This document shows, piece after piece, positions 13,940 through 20,395 of a DNA stretch of 23,980 nt (within the stretch, counting starts at the first letter, position 1; each line of letters starts with the position of its first letter). A program made the translations under genes and the position numbers. Source of the DNA: a virus. The notes under the pieces are model-generated. The model saw only the letters and a program-made list of their open reading frames with translations, searched no databases and was not told the DNA's origin. The stretch lies in the IMG/VR virus record IMGVR_UViG_3300027771_000099, positions 1 to 23,980 of that record. One strand, written 5' to 3'.

Positions 13940-15456
13940 TAAAAGCTGCCAACATCAGTTGGTGCGCCTTCCTCTTTAGGCTCAATGAGAACGTCTCCAC
14001 CCTCTATGTCGTCTAAACCTATCTTCTCTCTAACCTCGTTTGGAGTAACAACGCCAGCGTCTATGTGGTAGCTGTAAATCTGCGTCTTATCTGAGAAGTC
14101 GCCAAGTACAGATGCTGTCGCTTCAATCTCTGCGTGAGCCTTTGCAAGGTTCTCGTCATCAAGCACAAGGTCAGCTATCTGCTTGTCTATCTCTTTCATC
14201 AGGGTTACAGACTTAACGCCGGTAGAGCGCATTTGCTGAAGGAATACAAGCTCTTGATCATAGTCTCTCAAGTCAAACGCATCAGGATAGAAAACCTCAA
14301 CATCTGGTGTTACTTCCTGCCACTCGGCAAACAACTGCCAAAGCTGCTCTTCAGCCAGTTCAAGAATATCGGCTTTCTCCGATAGCTTTGCATTCAGCAT
14401 CTGGAACTCAGTCTGCATTGCCACGCCTGACTGGGTCATTGCCGCAGTACCGCGAACAGCACCCATGTGAGACATACGGTTAATCGACTGCACCTTATCT
14501 TCAATGGCAGCGCGTACAGCGTCAAGGTTCTGACCGCTAGGCTGCATCTGATAGGGCTTCATGTTGCTATCCATATCATCCGGCATATTGATTACAGAGC
14601 CAGCACCTGCACTTGCATCGGTGTTGTACGTCTTAACCAGTGTCGGGTGATTAGATATGCGAATAAGCTGCTCGATCTCTGACAGCTCTTGGTAGATAGC
14701 CTTCTGCATATAAGCAGCATCTGACAAATCACTGATACCGATACCGCGCACAACTGACCGTTGAGCAGGTAGGAAAACAGCAGGAATCTTGCCTAGCGTG
14801 TTATCCATGCGCTCGATGAACTCATCCACTTCATTCAGAGACTTCCAGCTTTCAATAGTATCTTCACGCCAGATGCGGTAATAAGTTTCTTTCTCGGTGT
14901 CGCTAATCTCTTCGATAGCTTCACGCACTTTTAGATAGACCAGTTTAAAGCGCCCTGAAGCAGTCCTTTCGTATTTCCAGTCCATCACGTTTTCGGGGGT
15001 GAACATGGTTACATAGGGGCGAATGTCTTGTGCTAGCTCTTCTGCCTTTGTGCCAGCATTAGATGCGGGCTTATCAATCATCAGCCAAACATGGCCGTAC
15101 ACTGAAGACCAGACCTGGGCTTGACGCATGAAAGCATTGAAGCTTCTTCCGTCTAGGTCGGAGTCTTGCATAAAACTTTTCACGGCTGAATCATTAGCCA
15201 GAGAGTTAAACTGCCTGACCGGGGGAACGCGCCACAAAAAAGAACTGTAGATATGCACTATGTTCTTACAGTGATTATCTAATGGGGTAAGGTCAAGCCT
15301 GCGGTTGTATTCGTTTTTGTCTTCGTTGACGTATCGAGTCAGATACCCGCCGTCCTTGTAATCTTCACCGCCCATGTAGCTGCGTAGAAAGAACTCCCAG
15401 CGATACTTGTTGTTGTCGTATTCTGGGTGCGTGTAATCAATATCTGTGCTTATCAT
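13939..15456 (-). CDS. Portal protein, DUF4055-like (505 aa)
   Basis: I choose ATG 15456, which overlaps the terminase stop (TAATG) and has AAGGTGG six bases upstream, over an in-frame GTG nine bases earlier. The 505 residues have features of the DUF4055-type portals: YDNNKYRWEFFLRSYMGG near the start, LDLTPLDNHCKNIVHIYSS, and a helical centre (AAYMQKAIYQELSEIEQLIR) that would form the stem. MGAVRGTAAMTQSGVAMQTE and the coiled segment that follows resemble portal wing and crown. The portal is the dodecameric ring through which terminase pumps DNA. Position between terminase and the gp7-like gene is standard. Confidence 0.85.
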   Translation of the reverse strand: MISTDIDYTHPEYDNNKYRWEFFLRSYMGGEDYKDGGYLTRYVNEDKNEYNRRLDLTPLDNHCKNIVHIYSSFLWRVPPVRQFNSLANDSAVKSFMQDSDLDGRSFNAFMRQAQVWSSVYGHVWLMIDKPASNAGTKAEELAQDIRPYVTMFTPENVMDWKYERTASGRFKLVYLKVREAIEEISDTEKETYYRIWREDTIESWKSLNEVDEFIERMDNTLGKIPAVFLPAQRSVVRGIGISDLSDAAYMQKAIYQELSEIEQLIRISNHPTLVKTYNTDASAGAGSVINMPDDMDSNMKPYQMQPSGQNLDAVRAAIEDKVQSINRMSHMGAVRGTAAMTQSGVAMQTEFQMLNAKLSEKADILELAEEQLWQLFAEWQEVTPDVEVFYPDAFDLRDYDQELVFLQQMRSTGVKSVTLMKEIDKQIADLVLDDENLAKAHAEIEATASVLGDFSDKTQIYSYHIDAGVVTPNEVREKIGLDDIEGGDVLIEPKEEGAPTDVGSF

Positions 15457-16667
15457 TAAGTCCACCTTGTGGGCTGTTGAATCTTATGTTCTGTCCGTAC
15501 TGGGAACAGGTATTCTACTAAGTAACCGAGAGCATCATTCATATGGTCGAAGCCGTCCTTGTTAGGCTGGCTTGTTCCTTCTTTGTACGTCTGGCGCTCT
15601 AGTCCCTTAATGGTCTGTTTACATTTTGGGTCTATATACAAATGGCGATCACCTCCGCTAGAAAGCAATCTGCTATTTACCGCGTTTATACGATCCCGTA
15701 CCAGTGCGTGACTGTTCTTCGACTTAACGCTGAATCCTGCGTTCTGCAAAATGCTCAGGTCTGTTCTACCGCCTGCGCTTGTCTTTCTCTGCCGTGAGGC
15801 TGGGTCAGGGTAGATTATAGCAGGTCTGTTGCCATACCTAGAACGTATCTCTGAAACCATCTCATCAGTATTACTACCGAACATAACAATCTCATCAATA
15901 GCCAGCAGCGTATTGCCCTGGCGCAAACAAACAACGGCACTCATAGGGTCGATGTTAAAATCTAAACCGATATGCAAAGTGCTGCTGTTGTCCTCTATTT
16001 TCCTAACCGAATCTTCACGGCTAAAGCCATAATAAATGATGCCGCTGTAGTTGACAAATGCAGCCTCATATTCCTGCTGAAATGTGCGCTCATCTAGGTC
16101 AGATCTTGCCGCAGCAACTTCTTCTTCTGGTACGTTTCCACCCTCTAAAGTGGTGTACTGGAAGCTAGACCAATTAGCATCACCGTCAATGCCTTTGCCC
16201 CAGATGTCGTAAAAATGATTCCTTCCCTTTGGCGTTCCGATAAATAAGCAGCCGCCCTGCCTGTCAGATAGCGAAGGCCGTAGCACCTCATACCATGCTT
16301 CAGGCCGCATATCTGCAAACTCATCTAGGACAACAAAGTCTAAAGCTCGTCCGCGTAGGTTATTTGGCTTCTCTGCGCCCTTTAGAGCGATTACAGAGCC
16401 ATTAATGAGGCGTAGGGTTAGGCTAGTCTCATTGGTCTTAGAAACGTATTCTGGGGGTATAGAGGCTATCAGCATATCCCAAGCAATTTCTTTAGCAGCG
16501 CCGTAGGTTGGGGCGACATACCAGACGTTCCTATTTGGGGCTTTGATTGCTTGCTCTAACAGCTTCCCAGTAGACAGAAAGGTTTTCCCGAAGCGCCTGC
16601 CAGCCACCACTGAAACAAAGCGGCTAGGGCAGAGAAAGATCTCACTCTGCGGAAGGGTTAATTGCAC
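15456..16667 (-). CDS. terL: Terminase large subunit (403 aa)
   Basis: GTG 16667 is the start, 26 bases inside the small subunit gene; the start-to-Walker distance fits the family. Residues 23-29 are GRRFGKT (Walker A), 112-116 VVLDE (Walker B) and 143-147 IGTPK, the coupling motif. The nuclease domain has acidic residues at 236 (LDFNID), 288 (YPDP) and 374/378 (FDHMND, followed by ALGY). The ATPase packs DNA through the portal and the RNase H-like domain cuts concatemers. All key residues are present. At 403 residues it is a compact terminase. Confidence 0.95.
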   Translation of the reverse strand: MQLTLPQSEIFLCPSRFVSVVAGRRFGKTFLSTGKLLEQAIKAPNRNVWYVAPTYGAAKEIAWDMLIASIPPEYVSKTNETSLTLRLINGSVIALKGAEKPNNLRGRALDFVVLDEFADMRPEAWYEVLRPSLSDRQGGCLFIGTPKGRNHFYDIWGKGIDGDANWSSFQYTTLEGGNVPEEEVAAARSDLDERTFQQEYEAAFVNYSGIIYYGFSREDSVRKIEDNSSTLHIGLDFNIDPMSAVVCLRQGNTLLAIDEIVMFGSNTDEMVSEIRSRYGNRPAIIYPDPASRQRKTSAGGRTDLSILQNAGFSVKSKNSHALVRDRINAVNSRLLSSGGDRHLYIDPKCKQTIKGLERQTYKEGTSQPNKDGFDHMNDALGYLVEYLFPVRTEHKIQQPTRWT

Positions 16668-17010
16668 GCGGGTCTACCGTGATATTGATTTGCGGTATCT
16701 CTTTGACTGGCTCAATGTATTGGTCGCCCCAGTTCTCCCTATCTCTATGCTTTAGATAAAAGATAATAGCCGTGTTGTCACCGCCCATAGCTTTCTCGAA
16801 CAATTGGTTAGTGATTTTATCCATGCCAGAGCTTCGGCCTCTTTTTATAGCCTCCAAAAACTCTGGGTATTCGTTCTGTCTGTCGTACACTGTAGCGTCT
16901 GAAACACCAAGGCAATCAGCTATTTGTGAGATCGTAAGGCCGCGAGAAGCCATCTCAGAAGCTTGCTCGCATATAGCCTTATCAGGTATCCACTTAGGTC
17001 GTCCGGTCAT
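16642..17010 (-). CDS. terS: Terminase small subunit (122 aa)
   Basis: ATG 17010 overlaps the preceding stop (TAATG) with AGAGG upstream. Residues 1-50 form an HTH (RGLTISQIADCLGVSDATVY), followed by YPEFLEAIKRGRSSGMDKIT and a helical oligomerisation region with GDNTAIIFYLKHRDRENWGD, a combination typical of small terminases. The C-terminal end (EPVKEIPQINITVDPRAINP) is probably the large-subunit contact. It recognises the packaging site on phage DNA, and its gene lies next to the large subunit as expected. The cos or pac site itself is not identified here. Confidence 0.9.
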   Translation of the reverse strand: MTGRPKWIPDKAICEQASEMASRGLTISQIADCLGVSDATVYDRQNEYPEFLEAIKRGRSSGMDKITNQLFEKAMGGDNTAIIFYLKHRDRENWGDQYIEPVKEIPQINITVDPRAINPSAE

Positions 17011-17264
17011 TATGCCTCTGCGCCAAATGTTTCTTTATGATTCATTGATGGGTTTTGCAAGATAATGCTCTCTTCGTCTGGTGGTAACGCACTAGACCGC
17101 ATGTCTACGGAGTCAGCCCAGAGGATTAAAGCGGCTTTAATTTGAAAGGTTGCCGATGGACACTCCAGTATATTCTGGGTGATTCCATCTACCTTAGTCA
17201 GTAAATCATACCAGCCATGTTCTTCGCACTCTAGTATACGTTGGGTGATCTGTAACTGTTTCAT
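17010..17264 (-). CDS. Hypothetical protein before the terminase genes (84 aa)
   Basis: I choose ATG 17264, five bases after GGAGG, over the in-frame ATG at 17279. The 84-residue product starts MKQLQITQRILECEEHGWYD and is mildly acidic and helical, with ATFQIKAALILWADSVDMRS as the most hydrophobic segment, not long enough for a confident membrane span. I do not recognise a family. It is the first gene after a terminator and promoter candidate, and overlaps the small terminase start, so it probably belongs to the packaging operon. Two cysteines are near the N-terminal half, without a metal pattern. Confidence 0.65.
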   Translation of the reverse strand: MKQLQITQRILECEEHGWYDLLTKVDGITQNILECPSATFQIKAALILWADSVDMRSSALPPDEESIILQNPSMNHKETFGAEA

Positions 17265-17300
17265 GTTTGCCTCCCGCATTTCTGCTGTATTGGCCTTAAC

Positions 17301-17328
17301 ATAATATCAGTTTTCTTTACATAGTAAA
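17301..17328 (-). promoter_or_regulatory. Candidate promoter for the packaging/head/tail operon
   Basis: On the minus strand TTTACT (17323-17328, 4 of 6 to TTGACA) and TATTAT (17301-17306, 5 of 6 to TATAAT) are separated by 16 bases. The start would be near 17294, with a 30-base leader to the GGAGG-ATG of the next gene. It sits just after a terminator, which makes it the natural place for a late promoter. Confidence 0.45.
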
Positions 17329-17347
17329 GGTTATTGCATTCTACCAT

Positions 17348-17376
17348 AAAAAAAGACCCCGTTAGGAGTCTCTTTT
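17348..17376 (-). terminator. Intrinsic terminator between accessory and packaging modules
   Basis: On the minus strand AGACTCC, loop TAAC, GGGGTCT form a 7-bp core (one G-U pair) that extends by A-T and G-U pairing to about 12 bp, followed by a run of seven T (17348-17354). On the plus strand the same hairpin has TTTT after it, so it could work weakly in both directions. It separates the two operons. Confidence 0.8.
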
Positions 17377-17436
17377 GAATTCATCGTTGGCTATAGCTGA
17401 CAGGCCAAGTAAAACTACTGCTATTGCGTATATCAC
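17362..17436 (-). CDS. Possible small membrane peptide (24 aa)
   Basis: GTG 17436 to TAA 17362-17364 encodes MIYAIAVVLLGLSAIANDEF plus KRDS: a single hydrophobic span of about 15 residues and a short charged tail. An AGGGA element lies six bases upstream. The stop codon falls inside the loop of the terminator hairpin, so the gene, if real, ends on the terminator. The hydrophobic pattern is not expected by chance in this AT-rich stretch, but the length is short and the start is GTG. A small holin-like or membrane-affecting peptide is one possibility. The 155 bases upstream show no other gene. Confidence 0.35.
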   Translation of the reverse strand: MIYAIAVVLLGLSAIANDEFKRDS

Positions 17437-17591
17437 GGATATTCCCTGCTAAAAGTGCGTTAATGTGCGAATTATTGGTGCCTAAAAGTGTTAAGGGGGT
17501 AAAACTACCAACTAAGCGGGGAGTATAAAGACTATCGGATATGATCGGAAATGCAGGTTTATTATGGAAGTCATACCATAAATGATATGGG

Positions 17592-17768
17592 TTACTCTTC
17601 TTTATCAAACTCAAATGCTTCATCAAAGCCACTCATAACGTATTGCTCAATGCAGTTTTTTATTGTCTCTTCATTAGGGGTATCGGTATGCTTGTGCGCC
17701 CTATGATAACCTGCATCTGTACCTTGCTCAACTATCTGCTCTATTAGCTTATAAATTTTAATTCTCAT
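17592..17768 (-). CDS. Conserved phage hypothetical, acidic (58 aa)
   Basis: The start is ATG 17768, inside the end of the previous gene, with GGAG seven bases upstream; longer in-frame starts encode a Cys-rich leader that is a shadow of the neighbour gene. The product MRIKIYKLIEQIVEQGTDAG continues with YHRAHKHTDTPNEETIKNCI and ends in an acidic FDEAFEFDKEE. A YxRAHKHxxxPxEExI motif is one I recall from other marine phage hypotheticals. It is helical, with a possible metal-binding or polar His cluster (HRAHKH). The function is unknown. Confidence 0.65.
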   Translation of the reverse strand: MRIKIYKLIEQIVEQGTDAGYHRAHKHTDTPNEETIKNCIEQYVMSGFDEAFEFDKEE

Positions 17769-18138
17769 TGCGATACTCCAGCTCATCTTGCATGACTTTG
17801 TGCAGTGCTGGGCGCATGGTGGCTTTCTGAGTACCCAGACAAGCCTGCAAATGCTCATCAGTCATATCAGCAATTTTAATCCGTTTGTACGGCTGGTCAC
17901 TCTGCTTACCAAAAGTTCCCCATTTGACTGCTGCTCTTATCAATTCGTGTGGGTGGTCAGTATAAATAGTTAGCATTTCTTCTTCACCGTGGGCAGAGCA
18001 TCTAACATAATCTAAACCACCATCTAAAATGTACTTTTTGCCGTTGGCATCCATATGTGTTACATAATCGTGGCGATGCTTCGATTCAAGTATTGTGCCG
18101 TCAGGTGTACGCATCTTACTGCAAAGTATTTCTGCCAT
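17758..18138 (-). CDS. Conserved phage hypothetical with PDGTxLESxxxHDYVTHxDxNG motif (126 aa)
   Basis: ATG 18138 follows AGG seven bases upstream. The N-terminus has CSKMRTPDGTILESKHRHDY, VTHMDANGKKYILDGGLDYV and RCSAHGEEEMLTIYT, then HPHELIRAAVKWGTFGKQSD and a helical end. The arrangement TPDGTxLxSxHxHDYxxHxDxNG, with a WGxxG motif later, is known to me as a widespread phage hypothetical type. The conserved His and Asp suggest a fold with a polar pocket, but I cannot assign an activity. It overlaps the 58-residue gene by 11 bases, which suggests co-translation. Confidence 0.75.
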   Translation of the reverse strand: MAEILCSKMRTPDGTILESKHRHDYVTHMDANGKKYILDGGLDYVRCSAHGEEEMLTIYTDHPHELIRAAVKWGTFGKQSDQPYKRIKIADMTDEHLQACLGTQKATMRPALHKVMQDELEYRNEN

Positions 18139-18369
18139 TTGGTTTACCTATTGTACATTTTAAGGTGTATTACACCGTATATTCGGCATTTTTTAAACTA
18201 AAGCGCCCTTTTGCGCGTACAGGTGGGCAGTCCTGCGTCTCCCGTTAAACGGTACGCTAGATTTAAAAAAGCTAACTCATTATTCACCCCCTAGCGTAAA
18301 GTAATAGGTGGTTCGTTCTCGATCACTGGTGAACCAGGCCAGCTTCAAAGGTCAGGGGAAACCTCGATC
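18139..18369 (-). other. Structured intergenic region, possible leader/terminator/ncRNA
   Basis: This 231-bp gap, the longest in the window, has no gene I can support. It holds an 8-bp perfect inverted repeat (18253-18260 with 18291-18298), the hairpin-like ccgttaaacgg at 18242-18252, the self-complementary ctggtgaaccag at 18326-18337, a direct repeat ctcgatc at 18318-18324 and 18363-18369, and a GCGC stem (18203-18206 with 18213-18216) followed by a T-rich run as a weak terminator. No tRNA T-arm or anticodon arm could be fitted. Confidence 0.5.
18164..18176. promoter_or_regulatory. Perfect palindrome GGTGTATTACACC, candidate operator
   Basis: The palindrome is six bases, one central base, six bases, and lies 26-38 bases upstream of the ATG at 18138. 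The position fits an operator overlapping a promoter for that gene. No protein in the window can be tied to it. Confidence 0.35.
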
Positions 18370-18864
18370 TTAATTACAGCGGGTATTACCCCAGGCATCA
18401 GTCCGGCAAGTTGTTCTGCTGCTGCCATTGGTGATTGTTGTATTACCCCAAGCGTCTTTTCTAGCCGTTGTGCCGTCACTTCCTTGGGTGTTGCCCCAAG
18501 CGTCAGTCTTATAGGTCGTGCCATCGCTTGATCTTGTATTGCCCCAAGCGTCTTTTGTATATGTTAGCCCGGTGCCGCTGTCTCGCGTGTTACCCCAAGC
18601 GTCAGTCCTAAGTGTGCCGCCATTGCCTCCATCACAAGTATACTTCGTATTTCCCCAAGCATCGTTCTTATAAACGCACGCAGCGTTACTGCTAGAAGAA
18701 TAAGCAAACAAGGCGACTAGCGCCACAACTATTCCAATTTTCATAAATGAAACCCTTTTTCTGCGAGCCTCTAAGATTAATTTATCAGCCAAAAGATTTA
18801 TCTCATCAATCATCTCGGCCATTGCTTTTTCTTTATCGGCCATTTCTTTGTATTTATCGGTCAT
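18370..18864 (-). CDS. DAWGNT-repeat exported/membrane-anchored protein (164 aa)
   Basis: The long form starts at ATG 18864 behind GAGGG. Residues 1-40 are a charged helix (DKYKEMADKEKAMAEMIDEI), 41-62 a hydrophobic segment (MKIGIVVALVALFAYSSSSN), and 63-164 contain six DAWGNT units, with D at 68, 88, 105, 121, 137 and 156 (spacing 16-20). Cysteines at 63, 77, 153 and 163 flank the array, suggesting disulfides outside the cytoplasm. A second start at Met41 (18744) has AAGGG eight bases upstream and would give a classic cleavable signal peptide. So two forms, one anchored and one secreted, are possible. I do not know a function; surface or envelope location is inferred. Confidence 0.7.
   Translation of the reverse strand: MTDKYKEMADKEKAMAEMIDEINLLADKLILEARRKRVSFMKIGIVVALVALFAYSSSSNAACVYKNDAWGNTKYTCDGGNGGTLRTDAWGNTRDSGTGLTYTKDAWGNTRSSDGTTYKTDAWGNTQGSDGTTARKDAWGNTTITNGSSRTTCRTDAWGNTRCN
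18382..18663 (-). repeat. Six DAWGNT-coding repeats
   Basis: Each unit is 18 bases (plus strand gtattccccaagcatc-like; most read ccccaagcgtc), starting at codons 18663, 18603, 18552, 18504, 18456 and 18399. Spacers differ in length by whole codons and vary more than the units, so the units are under selection. Confidence 0.9.
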
Positions 18865-18867
18865 TAT

Positions 18868-19071
18868 TTAACCCTCGTTGTTAAAAGAAAATTTATTGCG
18901 GCACTTCTCAAGCGCAGCCTCTATCAAAATCGCTGGCTTTTGGCTTCTCAGCCACTCGTCCCCGTTCCAGTAGTAACTAAAGTTATGCAAGCCAATTTTA
19001 TAAAACAAGCCGTTAAGATTGCCAATAGCGTCTTCAGGTATGGCTTCAGTTACATCAATTAATCTTTTCAT
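18868..19071 (-). CDS. Small hypothetical protein (67 aa)
   Basis: ATG 19071 overlaps the previous stop (ATGA) with GAGGTGGGG upstream. The product MKRLIDVTEAIPEDAIGNLN continues with GLFYKIGLHNFSYYWNGDEW and a charged end. It is soluble, with several aromatic residues and one Cys. I recognise no family. Three bases separate its stop from the DAWGNT gene start, and its final codons supply the GAGGG ribosome site of that gene, so the two are expressed together. Confidence 0.6.
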   Translation of the reverse strand: MKRLIDVTEAIPEDAIGNLNGLFYKIGLHNFSYYWNGDEWLRSQKPAILIEAALEKCRNKFSFNNEG

Positions 19072-19436
19072 TGCCCCACCTCATATCCTGCAAACTCCTC
19101 AACCGGAATGTTAAAGGTTTCGTTAAAAACGGACTCGACAATATCCGCTAAACCAATTTCAAGTGACAAATAAATATCCTCGCGAATTGATATTGAAATG
19201 CTTTCGTTAAACGATCCCCTGTAAAGAACAAAGAGGAAGTTTGAAGGATTGGACGTTTGCGGGGGTAGTACGTCATCCCACCAGCTAGGAAAATTGAGCA
19301 AAAAGTTATAGCAAATGTCATCCTTATGCTCGTCAGTGTAATCAATAAAATCCCCAGTAAAATGCTTGTATGAAGGCTTGTAAGCCATTAGCGCATTAGA
19401 AAGCCAGCGTTTAAATTCAGGTAGTGAATCAGTCAT
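19068..19436 (-). CDS. Hypothetical protein (122 aa)
   Basis: I choose ATG 19436, which overlaps the stop of the 53-residue membrane protein gene (TAATG) and has AAGGG nine bases upstream; longer in-frame starts lie within that gene. The product begins MTDSLPEFKRWLSNALMAYK, is rich in aromatics (FTGDFIDYTDEHKDDICYNF, FPSWWDDVLP), and acidic overall. No membrane span or known motif is visible. Its location in a cluster of small membrane or exported proteins suggests an accessory or host-takeover role, but this is inference from position only. Confidence 0.6.
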   Translation of the reverse strand: MTDSLPEFKRWLSNALMAYKPSYKHFTGDFIDYTDEHKDDICYNFLLNFPSWWDDVLPPQTSNPSNFLFVLYRGSFNESISISIREDIYLSLEIGLADIVESVFNETFNIPVEEFAGYEVGQ

Positions 19437-19597
19437 TAGCATATTCCCTTGAGGCAGTCGTTGAATTCCATGGTTGAAGCCATGCAATACAGTGAGAATA
19501 AAACCACAGCGGCAATAATGCCCATGCGGTTGTCTTTTTTGACTTCAGCAGCTTGGTCGATTTGGTTTAGCTGGCTGTAACTAAGTGAATGTTTCAT
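19436..19597 (-). CDS. Small single-span membrane protein (53 aa)
   Basis: ATG 19597 behind AAGGGA encodes MKHSLSYSQLNQIDQAAEVK, a polar N-terminus, then one hydrophobic span at about 25-42 (MGIIAAVVLFSLYCMAS) and a short tail with two Cys (NDCLKGIC). The TAA overlaps the next ATG. The good ribosome site, coupling and clear membrane span support a real gene despite its length. Topology and size allow a holin or other membrane-active role, but there is no endolysin nearby in this window, so the function is open. Confidence 0.7.
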   Translation of the reverse strand: MKHSLSYSQLNQIDQAAEVKKDNRMGIIAAVVLFSLYCMASTMEFNDCLKGIC

Positions 19598-19628
19598 ATT
19601 GTTCCCTTGTTTCATTGAATGAGGTGTA

Positions 19629-19657
19629 ACTATGGGGCTTTATCTTGACAATGTAAA
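19629..19657 (-). promoter_or_regulatory. Candidate promoter for the accessory block
   Basis: On the minus strand TTTACA (19652-19657, 5 of 6) and CATAGT (19629-19634, 4 of 6) are 17 bases apart, in the 83-base gap after the HNH gene. A start near 19622 would give a 25-base leader before ATG 19597. No other gap in this area is long enough for a promoter. Confidence 0.35.
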
Positions 19658-19680
19658 GCGTTCTGATACAAATAAATCAA

Positions 19681-20070
19681 TTAATTGTAAGAAACCGGCT
19701 CATAGCTCTCACTGGCAAGCATTTTTTTATGCTCTTCCCTGTAATGCTTGGCAATCTCAGCCCTCAATAGCTTGTTTGTCTTCATCAAAACCTGCCATTT
19801 CTCCCGCAGTATATCTAGATGTCCCTGGCCTTTGTATTGCTCCAGCCAGGCAGTGAAGTCTAAAGGGTTGGCAGTGAAGGTCAGATGACAGTAGTGGCAA
19901 AGGCATACAGCGTTCATCATTGACCATCTAACGGACTTTGCAGCCCTGCCGAATATATGGGCGCATTCCATCCTTCCTTCTTGCTTGTGGCAATGCTCGC
20001 ACTCAAAGCCAGCATTCTGCCTTACAACGTCACTAAACCACTTGTCTGCTGCATCGCGTTTAATAGCCAT
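19681..20070 (-). CDS. HNH endonuclease, NinG/Rap-like (129 aa)
   Basis: The start is ATG 20070 with AGGA eight bases upstream; an in-frame TTG further out lies inside the DUF3310 gene. Residues 24-27 are CEHC, His38 is in ECAHIFGR, Asn53 in SMMNAVCLC, and 58-62 CHYCH: a treble-clef HNH site with two zinc pairs. An Arg-Trp (VRWSMMNA) before the Asn and a C-terminal charged helix are as in phage NinG-type or HNH recombination nucleases. It would cut branched or nicked DNA during recombination or packaging. The neighbours (NinB-like, DUF3310) recall the nin region of lambda. Confidence 0.75.
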   Translation of the reverse strand: MAIKRDAADKWFSDVVRQNAGFECEHCHKQEGRMECAHIFGRAAKSVRWSMMNAVCLCHYCHLTFTANPLDFTAWLEQYKGQGHLDILREKWQVLMKTNKLLRAEIAKHYREEHKKMLASESYEPVSYN

Positions 20071-20395
20071 CTTCACATTCCTGCGAATCAATCAGGCGAT
20101 TCAAATACCATTGAGCTTTTTTCAGGTCTTCTGCTGGCTTTCCCTTCATCTCATAGCGCCACAGGTATTTCTGTATATTGCCTTTAAGATACCCTTTAAA
20201 TGCAATTTCGGACATGGATTCCTGAATTGCATCAATGCACTCAATACCACCGCTGGCGTAATGACTAGGGTTATTAACTACGTCTTCTTCTGCCCAGTTA
20301 CTGTGACATTCAGCCATAGCGTTATCAATGCTATTCTCTACTGCCGGTATTTCTTTTCTCAATCGCTCCCAATCGCTTACATCTGGATCAACCAT
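20060..20395 (-). CDS. DUF3310 family protein (111 aa)
   Basis: ATG 20395 overlaps the preceding stop (TAATG) with GGGGAAG upstream. After a 35-residue variable leader, DVVNNPSHYASGGIECIDAI, the region FKGYLKGNIQKYLWRYEMKG and AEDLKKAQWYLNRLID follow: this is the DUF3310 core (NPxHYxxGxIExIDxI, NxxKYxxRxxxKxxxEDLxKAxWYLxxLI). The family is common in phages, sometimes annotated as nucleotide kinase-like, but its function is not established. It has no membrane or export signal. It is co-transcribed with nuclease and phosphoesterase genes. Confidence 0.85.
   Translation of the reverse strand: MVDPDVSDWERLRKEIPAVENSIDNAMAECHSNWAEEDVVNNPSHYASGGIECIDAIQESMSEIAFKGYLKGNIQKYLWRYEMKGKPAEDLKKAQWYLNRLIDSQECEDGY

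Noticed and set aside
17381-17632. 83-residue frame after the 58-residue hypothetical
   Set aside because: It overlaps the end of a better supported gene, has no ribosome site and a composition like translated non-coding DNA. The smaller 24-residue frame in part of this stretch is more gene-like.
18139-18369. tRNA or tmRNA gene in the structured gap
   Set aside because: I could not fit a T-arm, anticodon arm and acceptor stem on either strand; the hairpins do not form a cloverleaf.
18382-18663. DAWGNT repeats as a CRISPR array
   Set aside because: The repeats are 18 bases with unequal spacers in whole codons, lie within an open frame, and have no cas genes.
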